Shown here in pieces: positions 1-9,471 of a DNA stretch of 64,000 nucleotides. The position numbers were made by a program, and so were the translations under genes. The stretch is from Flectonema sp. DT1601 (taxonomy: Eukaryota > Euglenozoa > Diplonemea > Diplonemida > Diplonemidae). Where the stretch lies: positions 80,001 through 144,000 of the forward strand of contig OZ025780.1 in the NCBI GenBank assembly GCA_964019425.1, read 5' to 3'. The notes beneath the pieces were generated by a model. It had not been told where the DNA came from. It saw nothing but the letters and a program-made list of their open reading frames with translations, and searched no databases. How positions within the stretch are numbered: position 1 is the first letter of the stretch; every line of letters starts with the position of its first letter.

Positions 1-203
1 TCGCGGAACATGCGCTCTTGCAGTTCAAGTAACCCCTGAACGTACTTCCTCATCATAACTTGCGTGCGATATTCCATCAACGCTTCTTGCGGCGTCGGTT
101 CCCGGAAACTCCTGTGCAGAACAGATCGTTTTGCTTCCGCCTCCGATAACCAGATTATCGGGGTAGCAATAAGCGACAACACGGCCATTGCAACAATCAT
201 CAT
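1..203 (-). CDS. N-terminal part of a secreted or membrane protein (runs off the window)
   Basis: An open minus-strand frame starts at the double ATG at 203/200 and is still open at base 1. The first 20 or so residues are hydrophobic (MMIVAMAVLSLIATPIIWLS) and are followed by a charged, helix-prone stretch with many Glu, Arg, Gln and Met (around EALMEYRTQVMMRKY). This looks like a signal peptide or N-terminal anchor followed by a helical region. No family is recognised from 67 residues. The orientation matches all other host genes in the window. The start is chosen because upstream sequence is AT-rich with no coding look. Confidence is moderate since the 3' part is missing. Confidence 0.45.
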   Translation of the reverse strand, partial: MMIVAMAVLSLIATPIIWLSEAEAKRSVLHRSFREPTPQEALMEYRTQVMMRKYVQGLLELQERMFR

Positions 204-1559
204 CCTTGAGCGATGTTTTGTTTTACGATGACACTGAAAAAAGGGAACTTAAACTTAAAAAGAGAGACACACATTTCTAGTATTGTTAAGTACTTAATCA
301 AGTTCAAGTCGAGTTCACACACTACGGTAATCAGGGAAGACACACCACTAACGTGAGAATTGACTAAACAGGTGACGGCAAATAAATCAAAACAATTCAA
401 TAAATTATTTTCCTCTTCTCAAACATTCCCACCAAACAACACAATTCAACTTCACCACAAATCACAGCACGAAGAACAAAAAATTCAGAAAAATCAAGGA
501 AGGCAAACGAAATAATAGTTCCACACACACATTCGACATTCGCACCTCCGAAACACGCAACACACACAAACCATAGCAGGAACTCAAATACGAAACACGA
601 ACACTCAAACCACACATATGAACACACAACACACTAACCAACATACTACTCAAACTACACATGAACACACAAAACACACACAAAGGGTAATAAGAACTCG
701 TCAGAGTTTCAACACACAACACACAACCCACACTCACGCACAAACACACAAGGAGGTTAAACGCTCACTTCATCATTAGTTCTGCTCCTGTATTTAAGAA
801 TATGAAATATATACAAAAGTTACAAAAGCAAACACCCTCTCATGTCACCATCACCGTAAAGCCCTCTCAACGATCCCTCCTTCCATCACACGGCAAGTGG
901 TACCATTTTCCACTTAACTTACTCTCCCCCCCCCACTTCCTCTCCACCACATCACTTGTGACATGTCCTTCCTGATAACAAAAAGAAGAAAGAATGATTG
1001 CAAACAAACTAACAGAACAAACAACAAATTAATAACCTAAAGTCAGCGGCAAAACCTTTCCCCCCCCCCGACCCCGACACGCAAGGCGTATTTGTTTGTG
1101 CGTTCAGGGGAATCACCACACGGAAGGAATGCCATTCGCTAGACTTTAAAAGAAAGGTACGAAATCAACGAAAAGAAAGTGTTTATAAAAATTATTTAAA
1201 AAAAAGAAAATAAAGAAATGTTGCGTCGGGAAGGTCATTTGGGAAATTGAAAATGTGAAAGTGAACTGATTACACCACATTCGTATCGGACCACGAACCC
1301 TCCTCACTTGCGGCAAACACAAAGGCGGACCTGATTACTTCCGGCAGCAGTTCACAACTGAGGCTGCGAACAGTGTGCTCGGTGACCAATGAGACATACG
1401 TTGATATCATTATAAAAAAAGCTACATGTTTACCCGATGCAGCATACAAATATGCATTGGGACATAAGACAATTTTATGTTTTGTTTCTTTGAGATCGAT
1501 ACCACATTAATTACCCGTCGTACACCATAACGCTACCAAAGAAATCCTTACCTAATTGA
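204..1559. other. Intergenic stretch, AC-rich and C-tract sequence
   Basis: No convincing gene. Bases 400-760 are strongly AC-rich on the plus strand (many ACACAC and CACAAA runs), so the long minus-strand frames there are rich in Cys, Val and Leu and look like compositional artefacts. C runs occur near 926 and 1061. Confidence 0.6.
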
Positions 1560-2315
1560 CTAATTGCCACTACAGCTAGAAACAGATGGGTACCCAGGAA
1601 TATCTTTGGGTGTGTCGTCATTCGGGATTGGATTACGATAGTCAGGCACATGAGTTGCGTCTTCGTAATCTTGTGGGATAACGAGGGTATCGATTAGGAC
1701 ACAATGAGCTAGGTGAGCATGAAGTACCCTGCGGTGAGGCTTCGATGGTATTTTGACTGTCCTTCCATGACGACCTCCTCCCCCAATCACCATCCATCTT
1801 GTTAGGTCAGAGTCAGTCATGTGACGGAATGTCATACGAAACTTGTCAAACTGGCCACGACAGCTGGTTCCATCACCTTCAGTCCCACACAACAGAATCC
1901 AGTTTGAATGGTCATCTGGGCTATAGAAAACTGTTGACGCTTCTTCGCAGTCAGCCTTGTTCTTAAGAAGATGGGCAATCGAAACTGGGTTTGGATTCTT
2001 GTTTGCATCACCTGACATTCCACAAACAACGCATGTGTCACCTAAAGTCTTTCGGATTGCCTTCTTTTGGTTAGTTGGTGAGGTAAGTTGGTCACTACCT
2101 GTGAACGTTGGTACGAAGAACTTCGTTTTGAATTGGGTACGAAGGGTCCACTCCGTAATTCGCCTGGCATCTGCAAGTGAGACACCCTGTGGTGTTGTTG
2201 CTGTTATTTGAAATTCACACTCAACTACAACAGAGTTCGGCGTCCAATAAAGGTCTGATGATGATGGATTTTGTATCGGAGTCGTCATCTGACAGCAACA
2301 CAACAAAGGTAACAA
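1560..2315 (-). CDS. HNH-type nuclease-like protein
   Basis: A 251-residue frame. The central part has the layout of an HNH (His-Asn-His, zinc-supported) domain: CVVCG near residue 96, then SIAHLL with the putative first catalytic His near residue 113, DDHSNWILLC with the Asn near 138, and a later Cys followed by GQFDKFRM. This most resembles the HNH_2 kind found in many fungal and protist proteins of unknown role. N- and C-terminal parts are not recognised. A second ATG at 2288 (MTTPIQ) avoids an odd Cys-rich start and may be the true one. The single exon ends in a stop at 1560. DNA cleavage is inferred from the motif only; the last His of the classical motif is not clear. Confidence 0.6.
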   Translation of the reverse strand: MLPLLCCCQMTTPIQNPSSSDLYWTPNSVVVECEFQITATTPQGVSLADARRITEWTLRTQFKTKFFVPTFTGSDQLTSPTNQKKAIRKTLGDTCVVCGMSGDANKNPNPVSIAHLLKNKADCEEASTVFYSPDDHSNWILLCGTEGDGTSCRGQFDKFRMTFRHMTDSDLTRWMVIGGGGRHGRTVKIPSKPHRRVLHAHLAHCVLIDTLVIPQDYEDATHVPDYRNPIPNDDTPKDIPGYPSVSSCSGN

Positions 2316-2339
2316 AGTGGGGGGACTTGGATAAATAAA

Positions 2340-2555
2340 TCAAGGGTTAACACGCAACGGAAATTGGAGTTTCTCTATAGGATTGTTTTTTGCAGGGCAA
2401 AATGCAAAATGATAATCAAATGATTCCAAAGGATATTTCCTGGCAATGTCATTCCACGTTTCATAACTTGGAGTGTGTTGAATGATATCATATCCTGTAT
2501 ACTCTGTATCTTTTCCGATAAATAAGATATAGTGACTGTATGATGATCTACGTGT
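2340..2555 (-). CDS. Probable terminal exon of an unrecognised gene
   Basis: The minus strand reads about 70 codons without a stop, from around an AG at 2553 down to TGA at 2340. The peptide includes YSHYILFIGKDTEYTGYDII and then ETWNDIARKYPLESFDYHF, and ends in FPLRVNP. Composition looks coding and it lies just downstream of the anchored coiled-coil exon (2750-3130), so it may be its last exon. However, the phases of the nearest GT donor and AG acceptors do not fit each other, so a further exon or an unusual intron would be needed. No family recognised. Confidence 0.4.
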   Translation of the reverse strand, partial: TRRSSYSHYILFIGKDTEYTGYDIIQHTPSYETWNDIARKYPLESFDYHFAFCPAKNNPIEKLQFPLRVNP

Positions 2556-2593
2556 AATTATAACGAATGGAAAGTGGTGAATGTGTGTGTATT

Positions 2594-2730
2594 TTTAACG
2601 GGCAGGCAATGGCGGTTCACTTTGTCACATCACCTTTCCGAGCCCTCCTACCCCTTTTCCCCGTTTGCTCTTTTTTCAAAAAAAAGTGTCAAAAAACCGG
2701 TTTTTACCCCCGTCCGCAATGGGTTAAAAA
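2594..2730. repeat. TTAA-bounded MITE-like insertion within a putative intron
   Basis: On the minus strand TTAA is followed by CCCATTGCGGACGGGGG, a start that resembles piggyBac-type MITE ends, and another TTAA sits about 130 bp away. The two inner ends are not clear inverted copies. Assignment rests on resemblance only. Confidence 0.25.
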
Positions 2731-2749
2731 AAAAAAGCAAAAAGCATAC

Positions 2750-3130
2750 CCCATTGCCAATTGCAGTCAAATTCGCCGGCAATTGATCCTCAACTTGTGC
2801 TTTCTCATTCTCAGCTTTGGCGACATTAGTATTCAGCTGATCCGCAGTGTACATCTTCTTGTCTTCAGAGATATCACCTTCTGAGATCACATCAACCTGC
2901 TTTCCCTGCCATTTCTCGATCTTCTCCTCTAATTCCTTCCTCCGCTTCTCTGTATCATAAGCTTTCTCTGTTAACTGGAAGTGTTTGATTAGTTGTTCAT
3001 CCATACTTGGAGAGCTACGGTCTATGCTGAACGGGGGTGTTAGTTTGACGATGTAGGAAAAAGTAATAAACATTACTACAATACTAAGATAGGTAAGAAG
3101 GTTAAAGTGAAGAAATGAAAGAAGCTTCAC
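2750..3130 (-). CDS. Membrane-anchored coiled-coil protein (first exon)
   Basis: The frame starts at 3130 with a hydrophobic N-terminal helix (residues about 5-29, LTYLSIVVMFITFSYIVKL), then a charged helical region rich in Lys, Glu and Gln (EKRRKELEEKIEKWQGKQV) that should form a coiled coil. A GTATGC donor follows codon 127 at 2749. Beyond it the frame runs into T-rich and MITE-like sequence and loses coding character, so I end the exon there. The likely continuation is the exon at 2340-2555, although phase is unresolved. It would be a type II or signal-anchored membrane protein. No family recognised. Confidence 0.5.
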
Positions 3131-4056
3131 TTTAGATCGAGATGAATGAGGGGTAACTTGATACCATGATTATGCAGTCGCTTGTGCTTGCTGTTGCTGA
3201 TTTTCGTTTAGTACTGATCCGGGAAATGAAAAATTAAATTTATTATCAACCATCATAGTATCCTATCACTCATCGGGGTCTGTTCCGAAGTCATGATTAC
3301 TTTATTTATTAAGGGAGCATGAAAAGGACAATAAGAGCCAATAGAAGTAACATGATTTATAATTTCGAAACAATAGTTTTCTTCGAATGTCTCTGCGGTC
3401 ACCTTCCGCGGTGGCACAGTCTCGCTTACACCTGAACAATAGTCCAATTTAGACCTTCTTTTTTTAGCTCATGAATAGCGATGTGGGGATCGAGACGAAA
3501 AAGAAATGAACATTGGATCCATCGGAAGCATTCATTCTCGAAATTCCTGATCAACCGCACTGCCCAATAAGGGGATCATTTAGTATATCAGAAACAGTGA
3601 CATCATCTCCCAGTATAAAGTCAACAATGATGCCTTTGTTGTACCTAACCTTTGAATTGATTGTAGTGATCGGGTGACGCTATTTTTGAACAACTCATGT
3701 TAGTTACTTTCGACGTGCCAAACCAAATTCGTCTTTCAATATTATTATCAAACTCTCATCCTGTAAAAAAGAGAATTAAAAAAGATGACACAACTACTTC
3801 ACTAAATTTAATAAAAAAAAAAATTAAAATTGTAACAGCAAAAAAAAACGACCTGTAATAAGTACACGCACGCAATGGGGATGGGCATTCTACTCTTCAG
3901 ATGTGTTCGTAATTTAACTGCTGAAGTCAACTAATGACATCAGCAGTACTTTTCTATCTTATAAACAATTTATTTTGTTTACCATAAAAACCGACTAACT
4001 TGACTGAGAGATTAATTCACATGCGCCGTAAAACATTTCTATTAGAAAAGTCAGTA

Positions 4057-4100
<44 letters not shown>

Positions 4101-5065
4101 TTCCCATAACCTCAGAATAACGGGACCAGGGAAAATAAATTTAAGAATGAGAAAAAAAGAAAAAAAAACATCACCGCCAACCTTCTTTAATTGTGTGCAA
4201 AACCTGTGTTGGATATTTACGGAGCTTGGCAGCAGATTACAAACAGCAAGCAGCTCATAATTAAATATAACAATTCGAATTGTCTAAATTAAAGAACAGC
4301 AGCGGTAAGTTGAATCCACCAAAAGATTGAAAAGATCCGTTTCTGGAGACAAAACCTGCCTTGTCAAAATGTTGTTATTTATTTTGTGATTAGATTCACA
4401 CCTTAATTTGAAGTGAGGAATCACTTCCAACTAAAAGAAGTGTTTTACACGCTCATCGTATGTTCTTACAAAACAAAAGGGGATGGGGGAAGGGGTCTAT
4501 CTTCATAACCTTCCCTCACAAAAACTTATTTGCGGGGACTTTTCGGTCACTAAGACGGTGTGTAACCCAATCACTCTCTCAGTTATTCTCCAAATTAGAG
4601 GACACGTGTGCGTTCGGTAGGGTATACGGGAAAAACATAAATAATCATAATTACCACTCACAACACATAATTGTCTTTTCTTTAGTAACCTTGAACAGAA
4701 TTATTATTTCAAATCGAAGAATTCATTTTGCAAAAGAAGAAACGAAAGAACAAATATTTTTTTACGACCAATTTTTTCAATATTCATTTTATTCCTCACA
4801 ACACGTTGTTAGTTGCGCAGAGAAATAATAATAAAACAGGAGAACTGTTTCAACATCAAGTAGATGACCAACACAACAGACTTACTGCGCAGATATTTTG
4901 TATCTCACAAGCGACGAGCAGCATCCTTTTATAAAACACTCTCGTCTTTCATTCATCGTTGAGTGTAATCATCTCAGCTAACTCTCGTCATCTAATCTGA
5001 TGAAGGAATCGAGACTGGTGTCTGTTGTTAGGGAGCTGCAGTCTTCTAACCGCAACCAACACTTC
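3131..5065. other. Intergenic stretch with poly(A) tract
   Basis: No gene that I can defend. A short minus-strand piece near 3545-3650 reads RYNKGIIVDFILGDDVTVSD before a stop and could be an exon or gene remnant. A run of about 39 A lies at 4058-4096. Open frames on the plus strand here have no coding character. Confidence 0.5.
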
Positions 5066-7620
5066 TTAAGAATCGAGAAATAATAAATTATCGACATCCT
5101 TGGCATCCAACAGCTTTCGAAGGAGTGAAGTGATGTCAGCTGTTTTGTTTGTTTTGTGGGTTCCTTCTTTTTGAATGTTGACAGTTGGTGTCGAGTCAAA
5201 ATGAATAAAATAAAATAAAATAAAATAAAAAAGGAAAACATACCTGATTTCCCAACACAGTAGTCAGCCTTGGTAGCTGACGTCGGCTCACCGACGATGA
5301 CAGTTTTGACTACTTCAACAGATTGTTTACCAGGTGATGATGGTTTCTTAGTCTCCGTAGCTGACAAGTCGTGAAGTTCGTAATCTGCCGATCCGATGCA
5401 GAAGATCGAATGAGCAGGAAATCGAGTAGCAATCCCTCGACAGGCTGAAGCCTTACTTAGATTACGAGGTCTGACTTCAAGAGAGCCGCTGTGCATAAGA
5501 ATTGATATTGGATATTTATCAGCCACCTGATGAAGGACTTGAAGAAGATCTTTAACTAACCAGCGAGCGAATCCCTGATCTGCCTTTCTGTACAACCAAC
5601 TGAGAGAGACGTCAGTTTCAAAGACGGAAGTGCCCGGCGTTCTCTCACAGAAATCATCAAATAATGTTTTGACGGGTTCTTTCCAACCCAAATCGATACT
5701 TTCATCGGATGCTTCCCAATTGTCTTTATTTGGTCTCTTTGTGAACTGACCATGTTGACTACATATTCCAATCTTTTTTAAAATTGACGAATCGATTGAT
5801 TCGAATTCATTCTTATCCCTTCCGGTGACAATATAAATATTGTTCTTTGGATCGTCTGCTAAGTCGTTGATAATTGGAAGTAAGAATTGAATCATAGCAC
5901 TACCTCCGGTTACTTTCTTGTGACCATCAAGACCTTCCTGGTCGAGGAATATTAATCTACTTTGAGATGACTCGTAGAGTCTCATTAACTCTGACAACAC
6001 AGTCGGGTCTTTCAAATTACGACGTCCGAATCTATCATTGTCATCTCTTATGACTTCGTGAATACAAGTTCTAGCCCATCTGGCAACTGTATTCTGACGA
6101 ACATATTTTATATTGTAATCGTGATTCCTCTTCTTATCATCTTCTGGCATCAGTAATGCTTTTTCAATCGCATCTGACATGCTGTTTTTGTCGTACGGGT
6201 TAACGATAACGGATCCTCCAAGACAGCTGGCTGCACCAGCAAATTCTGATAAAATGAGAGGAGCGTGTTTCTGTTGTGTTGCCAATGCTGATTCGTGTGC
6301 GATGAGGTTCATTCCATCTCTGGTTGGAGTGATCATAACAACGTCAGCAAGACGATCTAATGCGAGGCAGTTTATAATCGAAGTTTGTGACTTTATGTGA
6401 ATGTGAATTGGTTGCCATCCAAGTGTTCCATGGCTGCCATTTATCCGACCAACAAGTTCTTCAACTCTTTCAACTAACAACAATCTCTCTTCGTGAACAA
6501 CTTGATTTTGAGTGTTGTTATTATTTGAAGAATGTTCTTGTTGTTGATCTCTAAGAAATGATTCATTGTCGATAACACTTTGAATTAGAATTACTTTTTC
6601 AATCCACTCGGGGTGTTGAGATAGGAAGTGATCGAATGCTAATAACTTTTCAACAATTCCCTGATATTTATCAAATCGATTACACCTTCCGACAATTATT
6701 TTCGTCCCAAATCCATTAGTCGCAACAATACTACGACGCCATGACTCAGCCTGATCAGCTACTAACGGATCTCTGAGTCTTTCATCAATCAAATCGACTG
6801 TTAGACCAGTCGGGTCGACATGAACTCGTGTGACCTTCCCACTCGGATCTATCACAGATGTGGGACCGTATTCCCAATCAAGAAGAATACTAATACTTCG
6901 TAGGAAGTATCTGCAGTAGTTATAAGTTTGGAATCCAATCACGTCTGCTTTACAAAGACCGATTAATATACTTTCTCTTATTGGAATCTGTCTGAACAAT
7001 TCAGAAGAAGGAAACGTACAGTGCATGAAAAATCCAATTTTCGCAACAGGCAACCTCTGTCGAATATAAGCTGGCAGACACATTAGGTGGTAGTCGTGAA
7101 TCCAAATTACATCACCAGGTCGGTATAACGTCGCAACAGATTCGGCAATAAAAGCCATTATCTTTTTATATGTCAACCAAAGGTGTTCAATTCCTTGAAA
7201 TCGACGAGAGTTTGCGAGAGAATAGTTCATCGTTGGCCACAAAACTCCCTTACAAAATCTGTGATAGAAATCTTCAGCCTGAGTATCAGTCAAGTATATG
7301 GGGTAACAGTGATGATTAATCATTAAGTCTGATGTCAGAGCGTCTTGTTCTTCAACAGGAATGTCCTGACCAACCCAACCAATTGATAAATACTCAATCT
7401 CTTCTTCTAATTGGAGAGCACGGAGAGCATCTCCCACAACATTTCCTTCTTTTCTCGTTATCTTCCATTTCCCTCCTTCTTCCTTCTCCAGTGAAACCGG
7501 TAAATGCATTGTCACTACCAACAGTCTTGCTGCTGGTGCTTTGCTGTTCAACATCGACAACAACTTGTCAGATGATCCATTTGAGTAACCGCTACCTGAA
7601 TGGCTGTCTAATACTTTCAT
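5066..7620 (-). CDS. TPS: Trehalose-6-phosphate synthase-like protein with C-terminal TPP-like domain
   Basis: Two exons: 5244-7620 and 5066-5139, joined across a 104-nt GTATGT...CAG intron; the product is about 816 residues. After the intron the frame reads DITSLLRKLLDAKDVDNLL and then a stop, a typical TPS C-terminus. Residues about 30-500 are a GT20 trehalose-phosphate synthase domain (IWIHDYHL near 172, TPTRDGMNL near 431) and about 530-790 is a trehalose-phosphatase-like domain. The enzyme family makes trehalose 6-phosphate from UDP-glucose and glucose 6-phosphate in the cytosol. Key motifs are altered: the usual SNRLP reads TMHLP (37-41), RLDYxKG reads RFDKYQG (315-321, catalytic Lys replaced by Gln), and phosphatase motif DxDGT reads DQEGL (559-563). 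This may therefore be a regulatory, class II-like TPS. The ATG follows a pyrimidine tract ending in CAG. Confidence 0.9.
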
Positions 7621-7901
7621 AGTTGTGAAGGGGGGGAAAGGGAAGCCCCTGAAAATGAAAATAAAATAATAATCAATCACCTGCTGCTCACACTCATACA
7701 AAGGTTGTCTCTGGCTCTGACTTTGACCATCTTTGACCTCTCTGGGGGGAAATATACAGTTGTGACCTCAACTACTTAAGAGAGTGGTGGGAAGTATACT
7801 TCTCCCTAATCAGATATTCTACAAAATAATATTTTATTAATTAGTTAGCTTCTGTGTACTCACACAAGAAGGGTCTCTGAACCCTTCAGACTGCTGGTGA
7901 T

Positions 7902-9176
7902 TCAGAACGGAATCCTCCCCTCTTTAGTTGGTAATCTAACTAAGAAATAAATAGCTGCCAACCACAGGACTGAGTAGCTCATGGCAAACATTGCTAACGT
8001 CAGGTACCTCGCAGATGGGAAGAGGAGGTAGCAGACTATCGAAATTAAAAAAAGATAAATCCCATCAAGAAGCGGGAATAGAGCCCATCGTGGGATGTTA
8101 GCGAGAAGACCTCTGCAATAACGGCAGGAACAGTTGGTGCAAGAACAGTCAAAGTACCGAACACAATTCATACAAGTACATCCCTGACATGAACAAACAG
8201 AATTAATTGATTGAACGACAACAGAGTCGTATGAGGATCGACCTGGTCTTCTGTTTCTTGTGAATTCTTGTTTTGACATAAATCCTTTACTGCAGACATG
8301 ATCTCGTTTGTGACAACCTCCTCGTCGACAACCATCAAGACAGGTTTGACAATCCCTTTCATAATTATGAGTTATAATATCACATTTATGTGAATGATGT
8401 AAATGACCGCACACTTCACAAATATTCGGATCAGCACCAACTTCATAATAAGTATGAAGAGGTGTCAGAATTGGGTTACTCGTTAGTTTCCAAGACAAAC
8501 TAATAACAGTCACTGCTATGGATATGTACCAAGACATTAACATTAGTTTTATTAACCAGCTGAATGATTTCTCAACACAACTTTTCGATTCTATCGAACA
8601 GTAAGAAGTAATTGAACAGCAACTACAACCTCCACAACACTGCTCGGAATTTTCACAACCTTCGCAGCAGTTCGATTCCGCGTGACAGCACATCGCAGAT
8701 GAATCTCCCCCGCTAATAGAAGGGCAGCAAAAAGGAAAGTTTTCAGGACAGTTGGAAGTAAGTGAAAACGAAGCCGGTTGCGATCTTTTATTTGTTTGTT
8801 CAGCGCAACAAGTTGTTCCGGCAGCAGTACACAGTCCACCACAGCAGGAAGGACAGCAATCATTTCCGCAGCATTGCTGAGTGCAGCTGGTTGGGGAGCT
8901 CTCTCCTGAAGAAGCTTCACAACGATAAGAATCATCAATACAGTTTCTAACACATTGTTTATTAACTTCACAACACACTGCATTGTTTGCTGAATCACCG
9001 CAGCATTTCGGTCGTTCTTCAGAACAGCAATACTCCAACAGCTCTCCTCCTGGGGAGAAGCAACATTCTTCATCAGCAGCGCAATAACCTCCCTGTTCGT
9101 CTCCACATCGCAGAGCTGAGCTCGTTGCTGACAGAGACAACAGAAATGATAAAAACAACAACGAAATGACGGCCAT
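7902..9176 (-). CDS. Granulin-like, cysteine-rich membrane protein
   Basis: About 424 residues from the ATG at 9176 (MAVISLLFLSFLLSLSATSS), which gives a clear signal peptide; the upstream codons lack this. The outer part (about 25-195) is dense in Cys with repeated CC pairs (EECC, YCC, KCC, VCC, QCC) like granulin/epithelin modules. Then comes a membrane helix (LIKLMLMSWYISIAVTVISL), an inner second Cys-rich region with CxxC and His (CEVCGHLHHSHKC, CQTC, CSCQGCTCMNC) that may bind metal, and two more hydrophobic helices near the C-terminus. Three or more TM segments are likely. It resembles no named family to me; a surface receptor or sensor is possible. No introns seen. Confidence 0.65.
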   Translation of the reverse strand: MAVISLLFLSFLLSLSATSSALRCGDEQGGYCAADEECCFSPGGELLEYCCSEERPKCCGDSANNAVCCEVNKQCVRNCIDDSYRCEASSGESSPTSCTQQCCGNDCCPSCCGGLCTAAGTTCCAEQTNKRSQPASFSLTSNCPENFPFCCPSISGGDSSAMCCHAESNCCEGCENSEQCCGGCSCCSITSYCSIESKSCVEKSFSWLIKLMLMSWYISIAVTVISLSWKLTSNPILTPLHTYYEVGADPNICEVCGHLHHSHKCDIITHNYERDCQTCLDGCRRGGCHKRDHVCSKGFMSKQEFTRNRRPGRSSYDSVVVQSINSVCSCQGCTCMNCVRYFDCSCTNCSCRYCRGLLANIPRWALFPLLDGIYLFLISIVCYLLFPSARYLTLAMFAMSYSVLWLAAIYFLVRLPTKEGRIPF

Positions 9177-9471
9177 CAGATTGTTACATTTCGGGGGGTA
9201 GACTCTCTGTGGGGTGACTTGATAACTTTGATTAAATATAAAGCAACTTGGGGGGCAATTAATTCGAACAAAACGAAAGTAACCCACCTCAAGGACCAGC
9301 TCTCAGTTAACCTCTATAATCCTGAGAAGAAAAGAAGGTACTTCCTCTCACCACCTGCTAGTGTTTTGAAGGACATCTAAGGCAAGAGTACTTAACTAAA
9401 ACAAATAAAAAGATACAACAAATAACTAAAGTACAACTCACATCACAGATAGTAATGTCTCTCTCTCTCTC

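Noticed and set aside
462-749. Cys/Val-rich minus-strand frames
   Set aside because: They come from AC-rich simple sequence, overlap each other in different frames and have no start context or family signal.
4000-4260. 86-residue plus-strand frame with poly-Lys
   Set aside because: Poly-Lys is a poly(A) tract read as codons, and the strand is opposite to all host genes.
4460-4828. 122-residue plus-strand frame
   Set aside because: No recognisable motif, wrong strand for the cluster, A/T-rich composition typical of spacers.
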